Positions 51,287 through 59,784 are shown, numbered from the stretch's first letter. The stretch: DNA of 64,000 bases from Oscillospiraceae bacterium (GCA_017427265.1 JAFRTG010000007.1:1-64000); one strand, 5' to 3'. Notes: generated by a model from the letters alone, not told the origin. Program-made: numbers and translations.

Positions 51287-52794
51287 TCCTTTTCACCTCC
51301 TGCAATGGTATTCATAATCGTATTCTGTGTCAGCTGATCGCCTGTCAGCTCCCCGACAACCCTGCGGTCACGCATGACGATCAGTCTGGAGCAGGTGCGG
51401 AGCATCTCGTCGGTCTCCGAGGAAATGAATGTCACACTCATGCCCTCGGAAGCGAGCTTCAGCACCAGCTTCTGGATTTCGATTTTTGTTCCGACATCAA
51501 TGCCTCGGGTCGGCTCATCAAGAATCAGATACTTCGGATGCGTCAGCAGCCAGCGGCCGAGAATGACCTTCTGCTGGTTGCCGCCCGAAAGCGATTTGAT
51601 CGGTGTATTCACCGATGCGGTTTTGATGTCAAGCAGCTTGATATATTCATCTGCAAATTTGGTCGCCTGCGCCTTGGAAAAAGGCTTGAAGAAGCCCGTC
51701 TTGACCTGCAGCGCAAGAATAATATTGTCCCGGACGGACAGATCGCCGATAATGCCGTCGCGCTTTCTGTCCTCAGCCAGATAACCGAGACCGCAGCGCA
51801 TCGCTTCAATCGGTTTTGTAATCTTCACAGGCTTGCCGTCAACCCTGACCTCACCGCCTGTGACCTTATCGGCACCGAAAATCGCACGAACCGACTCGCT
51901 CCGGCCGGAACCGAGCAGACCCGTAAAGCCGTTGACCTCACCGCAGCGGATATAAAAATCGAACGGCTGAATGCCCTCGGTACTGCAAAGTCCCTTTGCT
52001 TCATAGACCGGCGTAAAACTTTCCTCGCTGTAAACAGGAATGTTGTTCTTGATATCCGCCATATCGTCAAGCTCTTTGCCGAGCATCTTGGAGACAAGCT
52101 GCACGCGCGGCAGATTTTCGATCTCATATTCGCCGACCAGCTTGCCGTCCCGCAGAACGGTGATCCGATCGCAGACCTCATAGACCTGATCGAGGAAGTG
52201 CGTGACAAAAATAATGCCGACGCCGCGCTCCCGCAGATCACGCATCAGATGAAACAGCTTCTCAACCTCGGATTCATCAAGGGAAGATGTCGGTTCGTCG
52301 AGAATCAGTACACGGCAGTCCATATCAACTGCACGCGCAATCGCAACCATCTGCTGCACGGCAATCGAACAGCTTGCAAGCTGCTGCGTCGGTTTGACGC
52401 GAATGCCGAGCGAATCAAGCAGCGTTCCGGCCTTGCGGTTCATTTCCCGCCAGCTGACCAGTCTGCCTTCGCCGCGGCCGAGAAAGATATTCTCTGCAAC
52501 CGAAAGATTCGGGCAAAGTGAGATTTCCTGATACACGGTACTGATGCCGGCCTGCTGTGCCTGCTGCGGCGAATGAATCTGAACAGGACCTTTGTCCTTG
52601 ATCTGAATCTCGCCTGCATCCATCGGATACACACCGGTCAGCACCTTAATCAGCGTGGATTTTCCTGCGCCGTTTTCACCCATCAGCGCATGAATCTCTC
52701 CCGCACGGAGCGTGAAATCGACGTTCTGCAGTGCCTTGACACCGGGAAAGGATTTATAGATTCCGCGCATTTCCAGCACAGATGCTTCGCGCAT
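51283..52794 (-). CDS. Sugar ABC transporter ATP-binding protein, YtfR-like
   Basis: A 503-residue double-ABC protein. The first half has Walker A GENGAGKSTLIKVL and Walker B VLILDEPTSSLD. The second half has the degenerate P-loop GLLGSGRSESVRAIFG but an intact signature LSGGNQQKVILGRWL and LILDEPTRGIDVGT, the usual asymmetry of the RbsA/AraG/YtfR family. The ATG at 52794 has an AAGGTG ribosome site 7 bp upstream; longer readings at 52809 and 52839 lack one. A strong hairpin separates it from the binding-protein gene. Confidence 0.92.
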   Translation of the reverse strand: MREASVLEMRGIYKSFPGVKALQNVDFTLRAGEIHALMGENGAGKSTLIKVLTGVYPMDAGEIQIKDKGPVQIHSPQQAQQAGISTVYQEISLCPNLSVAENIFLGRGEGRLVSWREMNRKAGTLLDSLGIRVKPTQQLASCSIAVQQMVAIARAVDMDCRVLILDEPTSSLDESEVEKLFHLMRDLRERGVGIIFVTHFLDQVYEVCDRITVLRDGKLVGEYEIENLPRVQLVSKMLGKELDDMADIKNNIPVYSEESFTPVYEAKGLCSTEGIQPFDFYIRCGEVNGFTGLLGSGRSESVRAIFGADKVTGGEVRVDGKPVKITKPIEAMRCGLGYLAEDRKRDGIIGDLSVRDNIILALQVKTGFFKPFSKAQATKFADEYIKLLDIKTASVNTPIKSLSGGNQQKVILGRWLLTHPKYLILDEPTRGIDVGTKIEIQKLVLKLASEGMSVTFISSETDEMLRTCSRLIVMRDRRVVGELTGDQLTQNTIMNTIAGGEKE

Positions 52795-52822
52795 ATCATT
52801 CACCTTCATTTCATTGTAGAAA

Positions 52823-52867
52823 AAGGGCGCCGGAGACATACAAATCTATATGCCGCCAAGCGCCCTT
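52823..52867 (-). terminator. Intercistronic terminator-like hairpin
   Basis: AAGGGCGC and GCGCCCTT pair across about 29 nt on the minus strand, followed by TTTTTC. It lies between the binding-protein and ATPase genes, so partial termination would keep the soluble receptor in excess. Confidence 0.65.
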
Positions 52868-52917
52868 CCTCAGTTAACAGTTCCCCCTATGTGACGTTGA
52901 TCTACTCTTTTTTTTCT

Positions 52918-53958
52918 TTAGATTCCGTAATTATCCACGTCATCCTGTGTGATGGTGGCAGCGTCAAAACCCTTTTCATCCATAATGATCGTCTTCTGAT
53001 CCAGTGTCTCACCGTTTTCGAGCTTGGTGATGATCTCCTGGATATAGGAAGACTGGAACGGATTGCACTGACCGTCATAGTTCCATCTCTGTTCGAGCAG
53101 CTCCTTGAGTGCCCACTGGTTGCAGTCAAAGCCCATGATGATGACGTCCTGACCGACGCCGTGCGAAATGTTAGCCTTGTCCAGAGCAGCAACCGCGCCC
53201 TTTGCCATGTCATCATTCTCAGCATAAATGACATTGAAGGACTGGTTGGAATCAATCACAGACTGCACGATCTGCTGTGCCTTTTCAGCACTCCACTCAG
53301 CGGTCTGCTCATTGACGATTGTCCAGCCGAGCTCGTCTGCGGCAGTATTGAGCGCCTTGGAACGGCCCTTCTGTGCAGCAGAGCCCATGACGCCCTGAAG
53401 GTGAATAATCTCATATTTGTCGAGATTCTGACCCTTCAGCCACTCAACAGCCGTTTCGCCTTCCTTGTCCATATCAGAAACAATCGAGGCTTCATAAAGC
53501 GACTCGTCCGCATCAATCGTGCGGTCAAACAGAATGACCTTTACGCCTGCTGCCTTTGCATCCTGCAGAACAGAATCCCAGCCGGCTGTATCTGCAGCAG
53601 AAAGCAGAAGATAGTCAACTTCGTCCTGGATGAACTTCTGCGCAAAGCCGATCTGCTCATCGTTCTTTAGGCTGTACTTAAACTCCGCATCATAGCCGTT
53701 TTCTTTCGTAAACGTCTTGGTGAGGTCGTTGACATTGGCCGTGCGGTAGCCGGATTCGTTCGGATCATTGTTGATAACACCGATTTTGATGAGTCCGTCT
53801 CCTTCCTTCGGCTCTACAGCCTCAGAGGAAGCAGGCTCATTGTTTGCCGGCTCAGATGCTGCCGGTTGACTGTTTACGCCCGCGTTCGAGCATCCTGCCA
53901 TGAATGCGCTGCAAAGAGCCGCTGCTGCCATCGCCGCAATAATTCTTCTTGCTTTCAT
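52918..53958 (-). CDS. Sugar-binding lipoprotein, YtfQ-like
   Basis: A 346-residue substrate-binding protein of the periplasmic-binding-protein-like I family. The lipoprotein signal peptide ends in FMAGCSN (acylated cysteine near residue 23), followed by a Ser/Glu/Asn-rich tether of about 30 residues. ESGYRTANVNDLTK, SAADTAGWDSVLQDAKAAGVKVILFDRTID and the MGFDCNQWALKE segment resemble E. coli YtfQ, which binds furanose sugars. The ATG at 53958 has an AAAGGAG ribosome site 8 bp upstream; the GTG at 53967 is less well placed. It is first in the operon, behind AraR-like operators. Confidence 0.9.
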   Translation of the reverse strand: MKARRIIAAMAAAALCSAFMAGCSNAGVNSQPAASEPANNEPASSEAVEPKEGDGLIKIGVINNDPNESGYRTANVNDLTKTFTKENGYDAEFKYSLKNDEQIGFAQKFIQDEVDYLLLSAADTAGWDSVLQDAKAAGVKVILFDRTIDADESLYEASIVSDMDKEGETAVEWLKGQNLDKYEIIHLQGVMGSAAQKGRSKALNTAADELGWTIVNEQTAEWSAEKAQQIVQSVIDSNQSFNVIYAENDDMAKGAVAALDKANISHGVGQDVIIMGFDCNQWALKELLEQRWNYDGQCNPFQSSYIQEIITKLENGETLDQKTIIMDEKGFDAATITQDDVDNYGI

Positions 53959-54007
53959 ACATTTCACTCCTTTTAGTCTTCAATAACGGTTTCGCCACCC
54001 CGTTAAC

Positions 54008-54046
54008 TTGTAATTACATTATAAGCAATATGTGCGTACATTTCTA
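54008..54046 (-). promoter_or_regulatory. Importer operon promoter with AraR-like operators
   Basis: Minus-strand -10 TATAAT (54023-54018) and a weak -35 TAGAAA (54046-54041) with 17 bp spacing. The spacer contains ATGTACGCACAT (54041-54030), and the palindrome TGTAATTACA (54009-54018) touches the -10 box. Both resemble the B. subtilis AraR operator core TTGTACGTACAA. This is how arabinose would induce the operon. Confidence 0.7.
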
Positions 54047-54071
54047 CCAATAAAATTATCGGAAGTGTGGA

Positions 54072-54794
54072 TTATTTTACGATATTGTCTATTCCATCCG
54101 GACAAATATTTGTGCTCGTCTGGAACTGCCGCGGTGTCATGCCGGTATTTTTCTTAAAAATCTGACTGAAATACCGGTAATCCCGGAACCCGACCTCAAA
54201 TGCGATTTCGCAAATCAGCTTGGATGTGCCGCAGAGCAGCTCCTTCGCCTTTCGGACACGCACTTCTGTCAGATATTCCGTGAAATTCTGCTTCATCTCC
54301 CGCTTGAACAGTGCACTCAGATAGGTCGGGCTGAGGCCGACATGCTCTGCAGTGGATTTCAGCGAAATGCCGTCATTTGTATAATTGATATCAATATATT
54401 CCTTTGCTTTCCGGATCAGATCATTGCCGTTTTCAGCTGCCGCCTCGATCCGCCAGCGGATACACTGCTCCACCATGTCATGCATAAAGGCAGTTGTACT
54501 GTCTATTGTCTGCAAACGGACGGATATTTCGTCGATCGTCCCGAATCTTGCATCGAATTTCTCAGCAGAGACGCCGAAATCAACCGCAGCATTGCGCGCC
54601 GCGATATATACATCCATCCCGACATAAAGCCGAAGCATCAGCGAACGCAGCTGACGGAAATGCACCTCATCCAGATAACGATCCAGTTCCTGCCGGCAGT
54701 TGTCGAGCCTTCCGTATCGCAGAAGGCCGACGATCTGTGCAGTATCAAGCTGCCGGACATCACTTTTTTCGCGTACAATTTCTGCTGTCTTCAT
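54072..54794 (-). CDS. AraC-family transcriptional regulator
   Basis: A 240-residue regulator. The N-terminal 130 residues are helical and not of the cupin type; the C-terminal 100 residues form the double helix-turn-helix, with LKSTAEHVGLSPTYLSALFK and the second HTH region ICEIAFEVGFRDYRYFSQIFKK (split around residues 205-226). It ends in the TGMTPRQFQ signature. The N-terminus resembles the C-terminal part of response-regulator AraC proteins but lacks a receiver domain. It is cotranscribed 26 bp downstream of araR, so arabinose use seems to be under two regulators. ATG at 54794 with AGGCGGTG. Confidence 0.85.
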   Translation of the reverse strand: MKTAEIVREKSDVRQLDTAQIVGLLRYGRLDNCRQELDRYLDEVHFRQLRSLMLRLYVGMDVYIAARNAAVDFGVSAEKFDARFGTIDEISVRLQTIDSTTAFMHDMVEQCIRWRIEAAAENGNDLIRKAKEYIDINYTNDGISLKSTAEHVGLSPTYLSALFKREMKQNFTEYLTEVRVRKAKELLCGTSKLICEIAFEVGFRDYRYFSQIFKKNTGMTPRQFQTSTNICPDGIDNIVK

Positions 54795-54829
54795 CGTGCT
54801 CACCGCCTGTTCTCTTCCTGAACCGCCGG

Positions 54830-55915
54830 TCAGCGTTTATCATAGGACTTGACAGAATCGCGGACAATCAGCTCCGGCCGGAAAATCACATCGTCGCCGG
54901 AGTTCTCGGGATCGTTGATCTGCTCGATCAGCTTGCGCGCAACACGTTCACCGAGCACCTTGTGCGGATGATGCACTGTAGTCAGCGGCACATCGCAGAG
55001 CGTCGAGAACTTGGAATCGTCAATGCCGACGACAGAAACATCGTCCGGAACCTTGATGTCGTTCTCGCGGCAAAAACGCAGAAGATTGACAGCAAGCTCA
55101 TCGTTGTAGCAGACAACAGCCGTGGAATTGACAAGCATATCCAGCAGCTTTGTCCGGGCATATTTGAAGATATAATTCTTTTCCGCAGTTGCAAACCACA
55201 GAACATCTTTTTCCGCAGTCCGGATGTTGTGCGCAATACAGCTTTTCATAAAACCGCCGTAGCGCTTGTGTCCCTGAATGTCGTCCAGTGCAAAAATGCC
55301 GGAAATGCGCTGATGTCCGCAGTCAAACAAATAGTCTGTAACAACTTCGCCGGCTGCCTCGTCATCCATGGCGACCAGCGGAAAATCCGCCCACGGATAT
55401 TTTGCATTGAAAAACACAAGCGGTATATGCTGTTCCTTGATTTCGCGGTAAAGCGCAGTATTCGGGTTCGGCAGCGCGCTCTTGGACGGTTCCACAATCA
55501 GTCCCTGCACGCCGTTGGAAATCATAGTCCGGAGCGCCTGCGCCTCTTCATAGACCTGATTGTGCGTTGTGGAAAGCTGCATCACAATGCCGGCATCATT
55601 GAGCACACGTTCAATGCCGGTCACGATCTGCGGGAAGATGTAATCGCTGAAATAGGTCGAGATCACACCGACACGGCGCGGCTGTTCCGGCTGTTTTGCC
55701 GATACACTCTTGACATAAGTACCGCTGCCGCGCACACGCGAGATGACATTTTCATTCTCCAGACATTTCAGTGCCTGACGCACGGTTTGTCTGCTGACGC
55801 CGTGAATCGAGCACAGTTCCTTTTCGGAGAGAAATCTGTCATTCGGCTGCAGATGCTCCTTCAGGATATAATTTTTGCCCCATTCAACAATCGCAAGGTA
55901 TTTGTATTCTTCCAT
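54830..55915 (-). CDS. araR: AraR-type arabinose repressor (GntR HTH plus LacI-like sensor)
   Basis: A 361-residue chimeric repressor. The N-terminal winged helix-turn-helix (1-70) is of the GntR type, with FLSEKELCSIHGVSRQTVRQ. The C-terminal 290 residues form a LacI/GalR-type sugar-binding domain (VGVISTYFSDYIFPQIVTGI; DDVSVVGIDDSKFSTL; LTTVHHP). This is the AraR layout, whose effector is L-arabinose. A GGGGGA ribosome site precedes the start. Its promoter -35 box overlaps an AraR-like operator, suggesting autorepression, and similar palindromes lie at the importer promoter. Confidence 0.92.
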   Translation of the reverse strand: MEEYKYLAIVEWGKNYILKEHLQPNDRFLSEKELCSIHGVSRQTVRQALKCLENENVISRVRGSGTYVKSVSAKQPEQPRRVGVISTYFSDYIFPQIVTGIERVLNDAGIVMQLSTTHNQVYEEAQALRTMISNGVQGLIVEPSKSALPNPNTALYREIKEQHIPLVFFNAKYPWADFPLVAMDDEAAGEVVTDYLFDCGHQRISGIFALDDIQGHKRYGGFMKSCIAHNIRTAEKDVLWFATAEKNYIFKYARTKLLDMLVNSTAVVCYNDELAVNLLRFCRENDIKVPDDVSVVGIDDSKFSTLCDVPLTTVHHPHKVLGERVARKLIEQINDPENSGDDVIFRPELIVRDSVKSYDKR

Positions 55916-55960
55916 ATAAATCCCCCTTATTCGGTTACAGTCTTATGATTCGGACTGCTA

Positions 55961-56037
55961 ACATGTATTTATTATAGCATAATTTTTTGCCGTTGTAAAT
56001 ACATCTTATAATACAAATTTGAATTTGTACATACATC
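55961..56037 (-). promoter_or_regulatory. araR promoter with AraR-like operators
   Basis: Minus-strand -35 TTTACA (55999-55994) and -10 TATAAT (55976-55971) with 17 bp spacing. TTGTAAATACATC (55993-56005) covers the -35, and ATTTGTACATACATC (56023-56037) lies 18-30 bp upstream; ACATGTATTT (55961-55970) lies just downstream of the -10. All share a TGTAxxTACA-like core. Confidence 0.72.
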
Positions 56038-56141
56038 CAAAACAAGATGCACTTTTTTGTGCAGTTTCACGATATTCACAGAGATTTTTCCGGCTTGCTC
56101 CGCAAGATCCTTCACGAAATAATAAAATATTACGAAAACCA

Positions 56142-56170
56142 TTGACTTTTTTGCTATATCATGATAAAAT
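56142..56170 (+). promoter_or_regulatory. Promoter of small membrane protein gene
   Basis: TTGACT (56142-56147) and TAAAAT (56165-56170) with 17 bp spacing. Confidence 0.75.
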
Positions 56171-56254
56171 ATGATTAGAAACGGAACATATCCCTGCAAC
56201 TTCTGTACACGGATCATATGTCTGCCGAATCAACACCCGAAAGGATGGATTTGT

Positions 56255-56530
56255 ATGAAAATTGCATTAAACCGCTCGTCTTGGCGATTCTGGCTGCTGT
56301 ATTTCTTCCTGCATTTCAGTCTGCTTTTGATTGTCCTGCTTTTCTTCAAATGGCTCTGGAGCACGATGAACAGCAAGCCGGTCGCAATAGATCTCGGCGA
56401 AGTATTCTTTGAATCTGTCTGCTATTCCGCATTGCTTTCGATCGGTAAATTCATCAGCTACCGCATCGGAAAAAAGCGGTATGAGAAAAACCCGGTTGAC
56501 CGCCGGCGCAATAATCTCTTCCGTGAATAA
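56255..56530 (+). CDS. Small membrane protein (91 aa), unknown
   Basis: I do not recognise this family. There is one strong hydrophobic segment (residues 14-36, LLYFFLHFSLLLIVLLFF) and a weaker one (55-70), with a basic C-terminus rich in Arg and Asn. The ATG at 56255 has an AAAGGATGG ribosome region and fits the promoter at 56142-56170; the longer open frame begins inside the promoter. A strong terminator follows, so it is a single-gene unit. Confidence 0.6.
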   Translation: MKIALNRSSWRFWLLYFFLHFSLLLIVLLFFKWLWSTMNSKPVAIDLGEVFFESVCYSALLSIGKFISYRIGKKRYEKNPVDRRRNNLFRE

Positions 56531-56560
56531 CAGCAAATCTGCATGTTGTATGATAAGCAA

Positions 56561-56602
56561 AGCCGCGTCACTTCCTTCATCGAAGTGACGCGGCTGTTTT
56601 TA
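56561..56602. terminator. Bidirectional terminator
   Basis: AGCCGCGTCACTTC pairs with GAAGTGACGCGGCT around a 7-nt loop, followed by GTTTTT. It separates convergent genes. Confidence 0.9.
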
Positions 56603-56604
56603 TG

Positions 56605-57081
56605 CTATTGGTTTTCTGCGCTGCGGATTCTGCGCGTACAGACGACTGACCAGATCACGATGAGCGCGCCGACAGCGGATACGCCGCCGCCAAACAGCTT
56701 GAACACAAACAGCACATCCTGATCCGGATTCAGCTTGCGCTCCGACACGGCGAGATCAGACAGCGGATCGTAATAGACCTTGACTTCCTGCCCGGTCACC
56801 GGAATGTTTTCCTGCTCGCTGAATACCGCGGTTCTGCTGTTTCCCGCCTCATCCTTGAAGGAAACAACCGGACTGAAATAGTTACGGTGATGTTCATCAT
56901 CATAACGTGTCCGATAGGTCGTGACAACACCAACCGCAACACCGCGGCAGCGTTCTGCCAGCTTTTTTGCGTCTCTTTGTTCAGATATACCGAACAGTAC
57001 AAACAAAAGCCCGACGATAATAAATGAGATTCCGAAACCGCGCAGACTTTTTGCCTTGCCGATTGTATCAATTTTCACCAT
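56605..57081 (-). CDS. DUF3592-type membrane protein
   Basis: A 158-residue protein with two membrane helices (about 15-33 and 127-147) enclosing a beta-rich domain. The enclosed part, with FSPVVSFKDEAGNSRTAVFS and GQEVKVYYDPLSDLAV, is characteristic of DUF3592, whose function is unknown. I prefer the ATG at 57081 over the GTG at 57090; the ribosome site is weak for both. It lies 30 bp after the XRE-cupin-synthetase stop and may be cotranscribed, ending at the terminator 56561-56602. Confidence 0.75.
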   Translation of the reverse strand: MVKIDTIGKAKSLRGFGISFIIVGLLFVLFGISEQRDAKKLAERCRGVAVGVVTTYRTRYDDEHHRNYFSPVVSFKDEAGNSRTAVFSEQENIPVTGQEVKVYYDPLSDLAVSERKLNPDQDVLFVFKLFGGGVSAVGALIVIWSVVCTRRIRSAENQ

Positions 57082-57111
57082 AACAAGCACCGATTTTACG
57101 GAAAAAGGTTG

Positions 57112-59448
57112 TTATTTCGCATACTTCGCCTTATCCATCTCACGGATTGCAGCACGGCGGATCTTGCCGCTGCCGACGGTCTTAGGCAGCTCCGGTACAA
57201 ATTCCACGACACGCGGATACTTGTACGGTGCGGTGCCGCGCTTCACATACTCCTGAATCTCCTTGACCAGCTCCGGCGTTCCGACAGTGCCGCTTGTCAG
57301 GACAATCGTCGCCTTGACGACCTGACCGCGGATCGGATCCGGCACACCGGTAACGGCACACTCAAGCACATAGGGCAGCTCCATCAGCACACTCTCGATC
57401 TCGAACGGTCCGATGCGGTAGCCGGAGGACTTGATGACATCGTCCACACGGCCGACATACCAGAAATAGCCGTCCTCATCGACCCACGCGGTATCACCGG
57501 TATGATAATAGCCGTCGCGCCATGTTTCGGCGGTTGTTTCTTCATCGCCGTAGTAGCACAGCGCCAGACCCGGAACACCCTCAGCCTTGAGCTTGATGCA
57601 GATTTCTCCGGTCTCACCGACTGCGGCAGGCGTGCCGTCCGGCAGAAGCACCTGCACATCATACTGCGGATTCGGCTTGCCCATCGAGCCGGGCTTCGGT
57701 TCCATGCCAACGACATTGGCGATGGAAAGCGTGGTTTCGGTCTGGCCGAAGCCTTCCATCAGCTTGATGCCGGTCGCCCGCTGGAACTGATAGAACACCT
57801 CCGGATTCAGCGCCTCACCTGCGATACAGGCATACTTCAGCGAGGAAAGATCGTATCTTGCAAGATCTTCCTTGATGAAGAAGCGGTACATGGTCGGCGG
57901 TGCACAGAAGCTCGTGACATGATACTTCTTGAACATCGGCAGGATATCGTCCGCATGGAAGCGGTCGAAGTCATACACAAAGACGGCTGCCTCGCACATC
58001 CACTGGCCGTAGAGCTTGCCCCACAGCGCCTTGCCCCAGCCAGTATCGGAGATGGTGAAGTGCAGGCCGTTCGGATCGGCATTCTGCCAGTAGCGTGCCG
58101 TGACATAGTGGCCGAGCGGATACTGATAGCTGTGCAGCACGAGCTTCGGGTTGCCGGAGGTACCGGAGCTGAAGAAAATCAGCATCGGATCAGTGCCGCA
58201 GGGTGTTTCGGCGGTGCGCTCAAAGTGCGTGCTGTAGGCCGGAAGCTCCTCGTTGAAATCGTGCCAGCCCTCGCGCTTGCCGTTGACCATCACCTTGGTT
58301 TTGAGCGACGGAGATGCTGCACATGCAAGATCGACCTCATTTGCGACGTCGCCGTCTGCGGTACAGACAATCGCAGAGACCTCAGCGGAATTGAAGCGGT
58401 ATTCAAAATCGTGCTTTTTCAGCATATTGGATGCCGGGATGACCAGCGCACCGATGCGGTGCAGGGCAATGATCGAGAACCAGAACTGATAATGCCGCTT
58501 CAGAACCAGCATCACGCGGTCGCCCTTTTTGATGCCGAGAGACTTGAAATAATTGGCCGTCTGGCAGGAATAGCGCTTGATATCCTTGAAGGTGAATCTG
58601 CGCTCGGCATGATTGACATCGACATAGATCATTGCCGTTTTATCCGGACATTTTTCAGCCATCGCATCGACGATATCATATGCAAAATTGAACTGATCCT
58701 GATTTTCAAAATGAACAGCACTCAGGATGCCGTCCTCATTTGTTTCGCAGGTCACAAACTTCTCCGCAACCGGATGCAGCAGGCCGGCCTTATCAACATT
58801 GGTCAGATGGTGCTCCGCCACATGCTCATGATACTCCGAAAGGCCGCTTGTACCGTGCGGCGCCATGACAAATGCATAGATCTCGCAGTCCTCGCCGCCC
58901 AGCGCAATCTCATCGTGCGGCATGGAGCTGTCATAGTAGATGCAGTCGCCCTCGTGCAGAATCTCGGTATGTGAGCCGACAATCATGCGGACAGTGCCCT
59001 TCAGAACAATATCCATCTCCTGACCGGCATGGCTTGCGAGGTGCAGCGGCTTGGAAAGCGCCTCCTCCGAATACGGAATGACAACATGGAAAGGCTCGAC
59101 GGTCTTGTTCTTGAATTTTGCAGCGAGGCGGTTATACACAAAGCCCTCTCTGCGGACGATCGGCACGCCCTCGCCCTTTCTGGTGACCGTATAGCCGCTG
59201 AGCTCCGGGCTGGTGCCTTCCATCAGATCCGAAATCTCAACACGGAAAATATTTGCACATTTATAAATGAATGTAAAACTAAAATCCTTCTCTCCCGCTT
59301 CAAACAGCTTATAATCCTCAACAGAATAGCCCGTATTGGCTGCCATTTCCTCGACGGTAAAACCGAGATCTTCGCGCAGACGCATAATTCGCTCCGCGAC
59401 CTCCCTGATTCTGGTTTCGGCGTTCATTTGCTTGTTCTGCTCGTCCAT
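57112..59448 (-). CDS. XRE-cupin-acyl-CoA synthetase fusion
   Basis: A 778-residue three-part protein. Residues 10-75 form an XRE-type helix-turn-helix (MRLREDLGFTVEEMAANTGY), residues 120-190 a cupin (GQEMDIVLKGTVRMIVG; YYDSSMPHDEIALGG), and residues 225-778 an AMP-forming acyl-CoA synthetase. The A3 loop FFSSGTSGNPKLVLHSY, TISDTGWGKALWGKLYGQW, the A7-A8 region TGDTAWVDEDGYFWYVGR and the A10 lysine in GSGKIRR are intact. The sequence resembles medium-chain/branched-chain (ACSM/Macs-like) enzymes more than acetyl-CoA synthetase. It is preceded by a T-box leader, so expression seems tied to a tRNA charging level. ATG at 59448 with AAAGGAG. Confidence 0.9.
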   Translation of the reverse strand: MDEQNKQMNAETRIREVAERIMRLREDLGFTVEEMAANTGYSVEDYKLFEAGEKDFSFTFIYKCANIFRVEISDLMEGTSPELSGYTVTRKGEGVPIVRREGFVYNRLAAKFKNKTVEPFHVVIPYSEEALSKPLHLASHAGQEMDIVLKGTVRMIVGSHTEILHEGDCIYYDSSMPHDEIALGGEDCEIYAFVMAPHGTSGLSEYHEHVAEHHLTNVDKAGLLHPVAEKFVTCETNEDGILSAVHFENQDQFNFAYDIVDAMAEKCPDKTAMIYVDVNHAERRFTFKDIKRYSCQTANYFKSLGIKKGDRVMLVLKRHYQFWFSIIALHRIGALVIPASNMLKKHDFEYRFNSAEVSAIVCTADGDVANEVDLACAASPSLKTKVMVNGKREGWHDFNEELPAYSTHFERTAETPCGTDPMLIFFSSGTSGNPKLVLHSYQYPLGHYVTARYWQNADPNGLHFTISDTGWGKALWGKLYGQWMCEAAVFVYDFDRFHADDILPMFKKYHVTSFCAPPTMYRFFIKEDLARYDLSSLKYACIAGEALNPEVFYQFQRATGIKLMEGFGQTETTLSIANVVGMEPKPGSMGKPNPQYDVQVLLPDGTPAAVGETGEICIKLKAEGVPGLALCYYGDEETTAETWRDGYYHTGDTAWVDEDGYFWYVGRVDDVIKSSGYRIGPFEIESVLMELPYVLECAVTGVPDPIRGQVVKATIVLTSGTVGTPELVKEIQEYVKRGTAPYKYPRVVEFVPELPKTVGSGKIRRAAIREMDKAKYAK

Positions 59449-59478
59449 CACGATCTCTCCTTTACAAAATAATAAATA

Positions 59479-59750
59479 AAAAAGCCCGTCTCAAAGAATG
59501 AACTTTGAGACGAGCATCTTACCAAGATTACCCGCGGTACCACTCAAATTGTGCCGCTATTGCGTAACACCACTTTCAGGCTCCGACAAGCCCTATTCCT
59601 TGACGCAGACTCACGGGAACGCTTACTCAGCCTTTTCAGCATTCCGGCTCAGAAGGGATACACAGCACTGCATGACACCGGCTCACACCGCCCGCCGGCT
59701 CTCTGAAGACATTGGCAATCCCATGCTTGGCTTCCTCATTGCCTTTACAG
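59479..59750 (-). promoter_or_regulatory. T-box leader upstream of acyl-CoA synthetase
   Basis: On the minus strand the T-box sequence GAGTGGTACCGCGGGT lies at 59545-59530. The distal stem I loop CCGGCGGGCGGTGTGAGCCGG closely resembles that of B. subtilis glyQS. A terminator with a 12-13-bp stem (GCTCGTCTCAAAG with TTTGAGACGGGC, 59515-59485) and T6 completes the attenuator. The specifier lies in GTGTATCCCTTCTGAGC; by length alignment to glyQS it would be ATC (Ile), but TCC or TAT cannot be excluded because the loop E motif is not canonical. Confidence 0.88.
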
Positions 59751-59755
59751 ACTGT

Positions 59756-59784
59756 ATTGTAACACAAAAACGGTTATTTGTCAA
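59756..59784 (-). promoter_or_regulatory. Promoter of T-box-controlled synthetase
   Basis: Minus-strand TTGACA (59784-59779) and TACAAT (59761-59756) with 17 bp spacing. The -35 box lies inside the last codons of nth. Confidence 0.82.
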
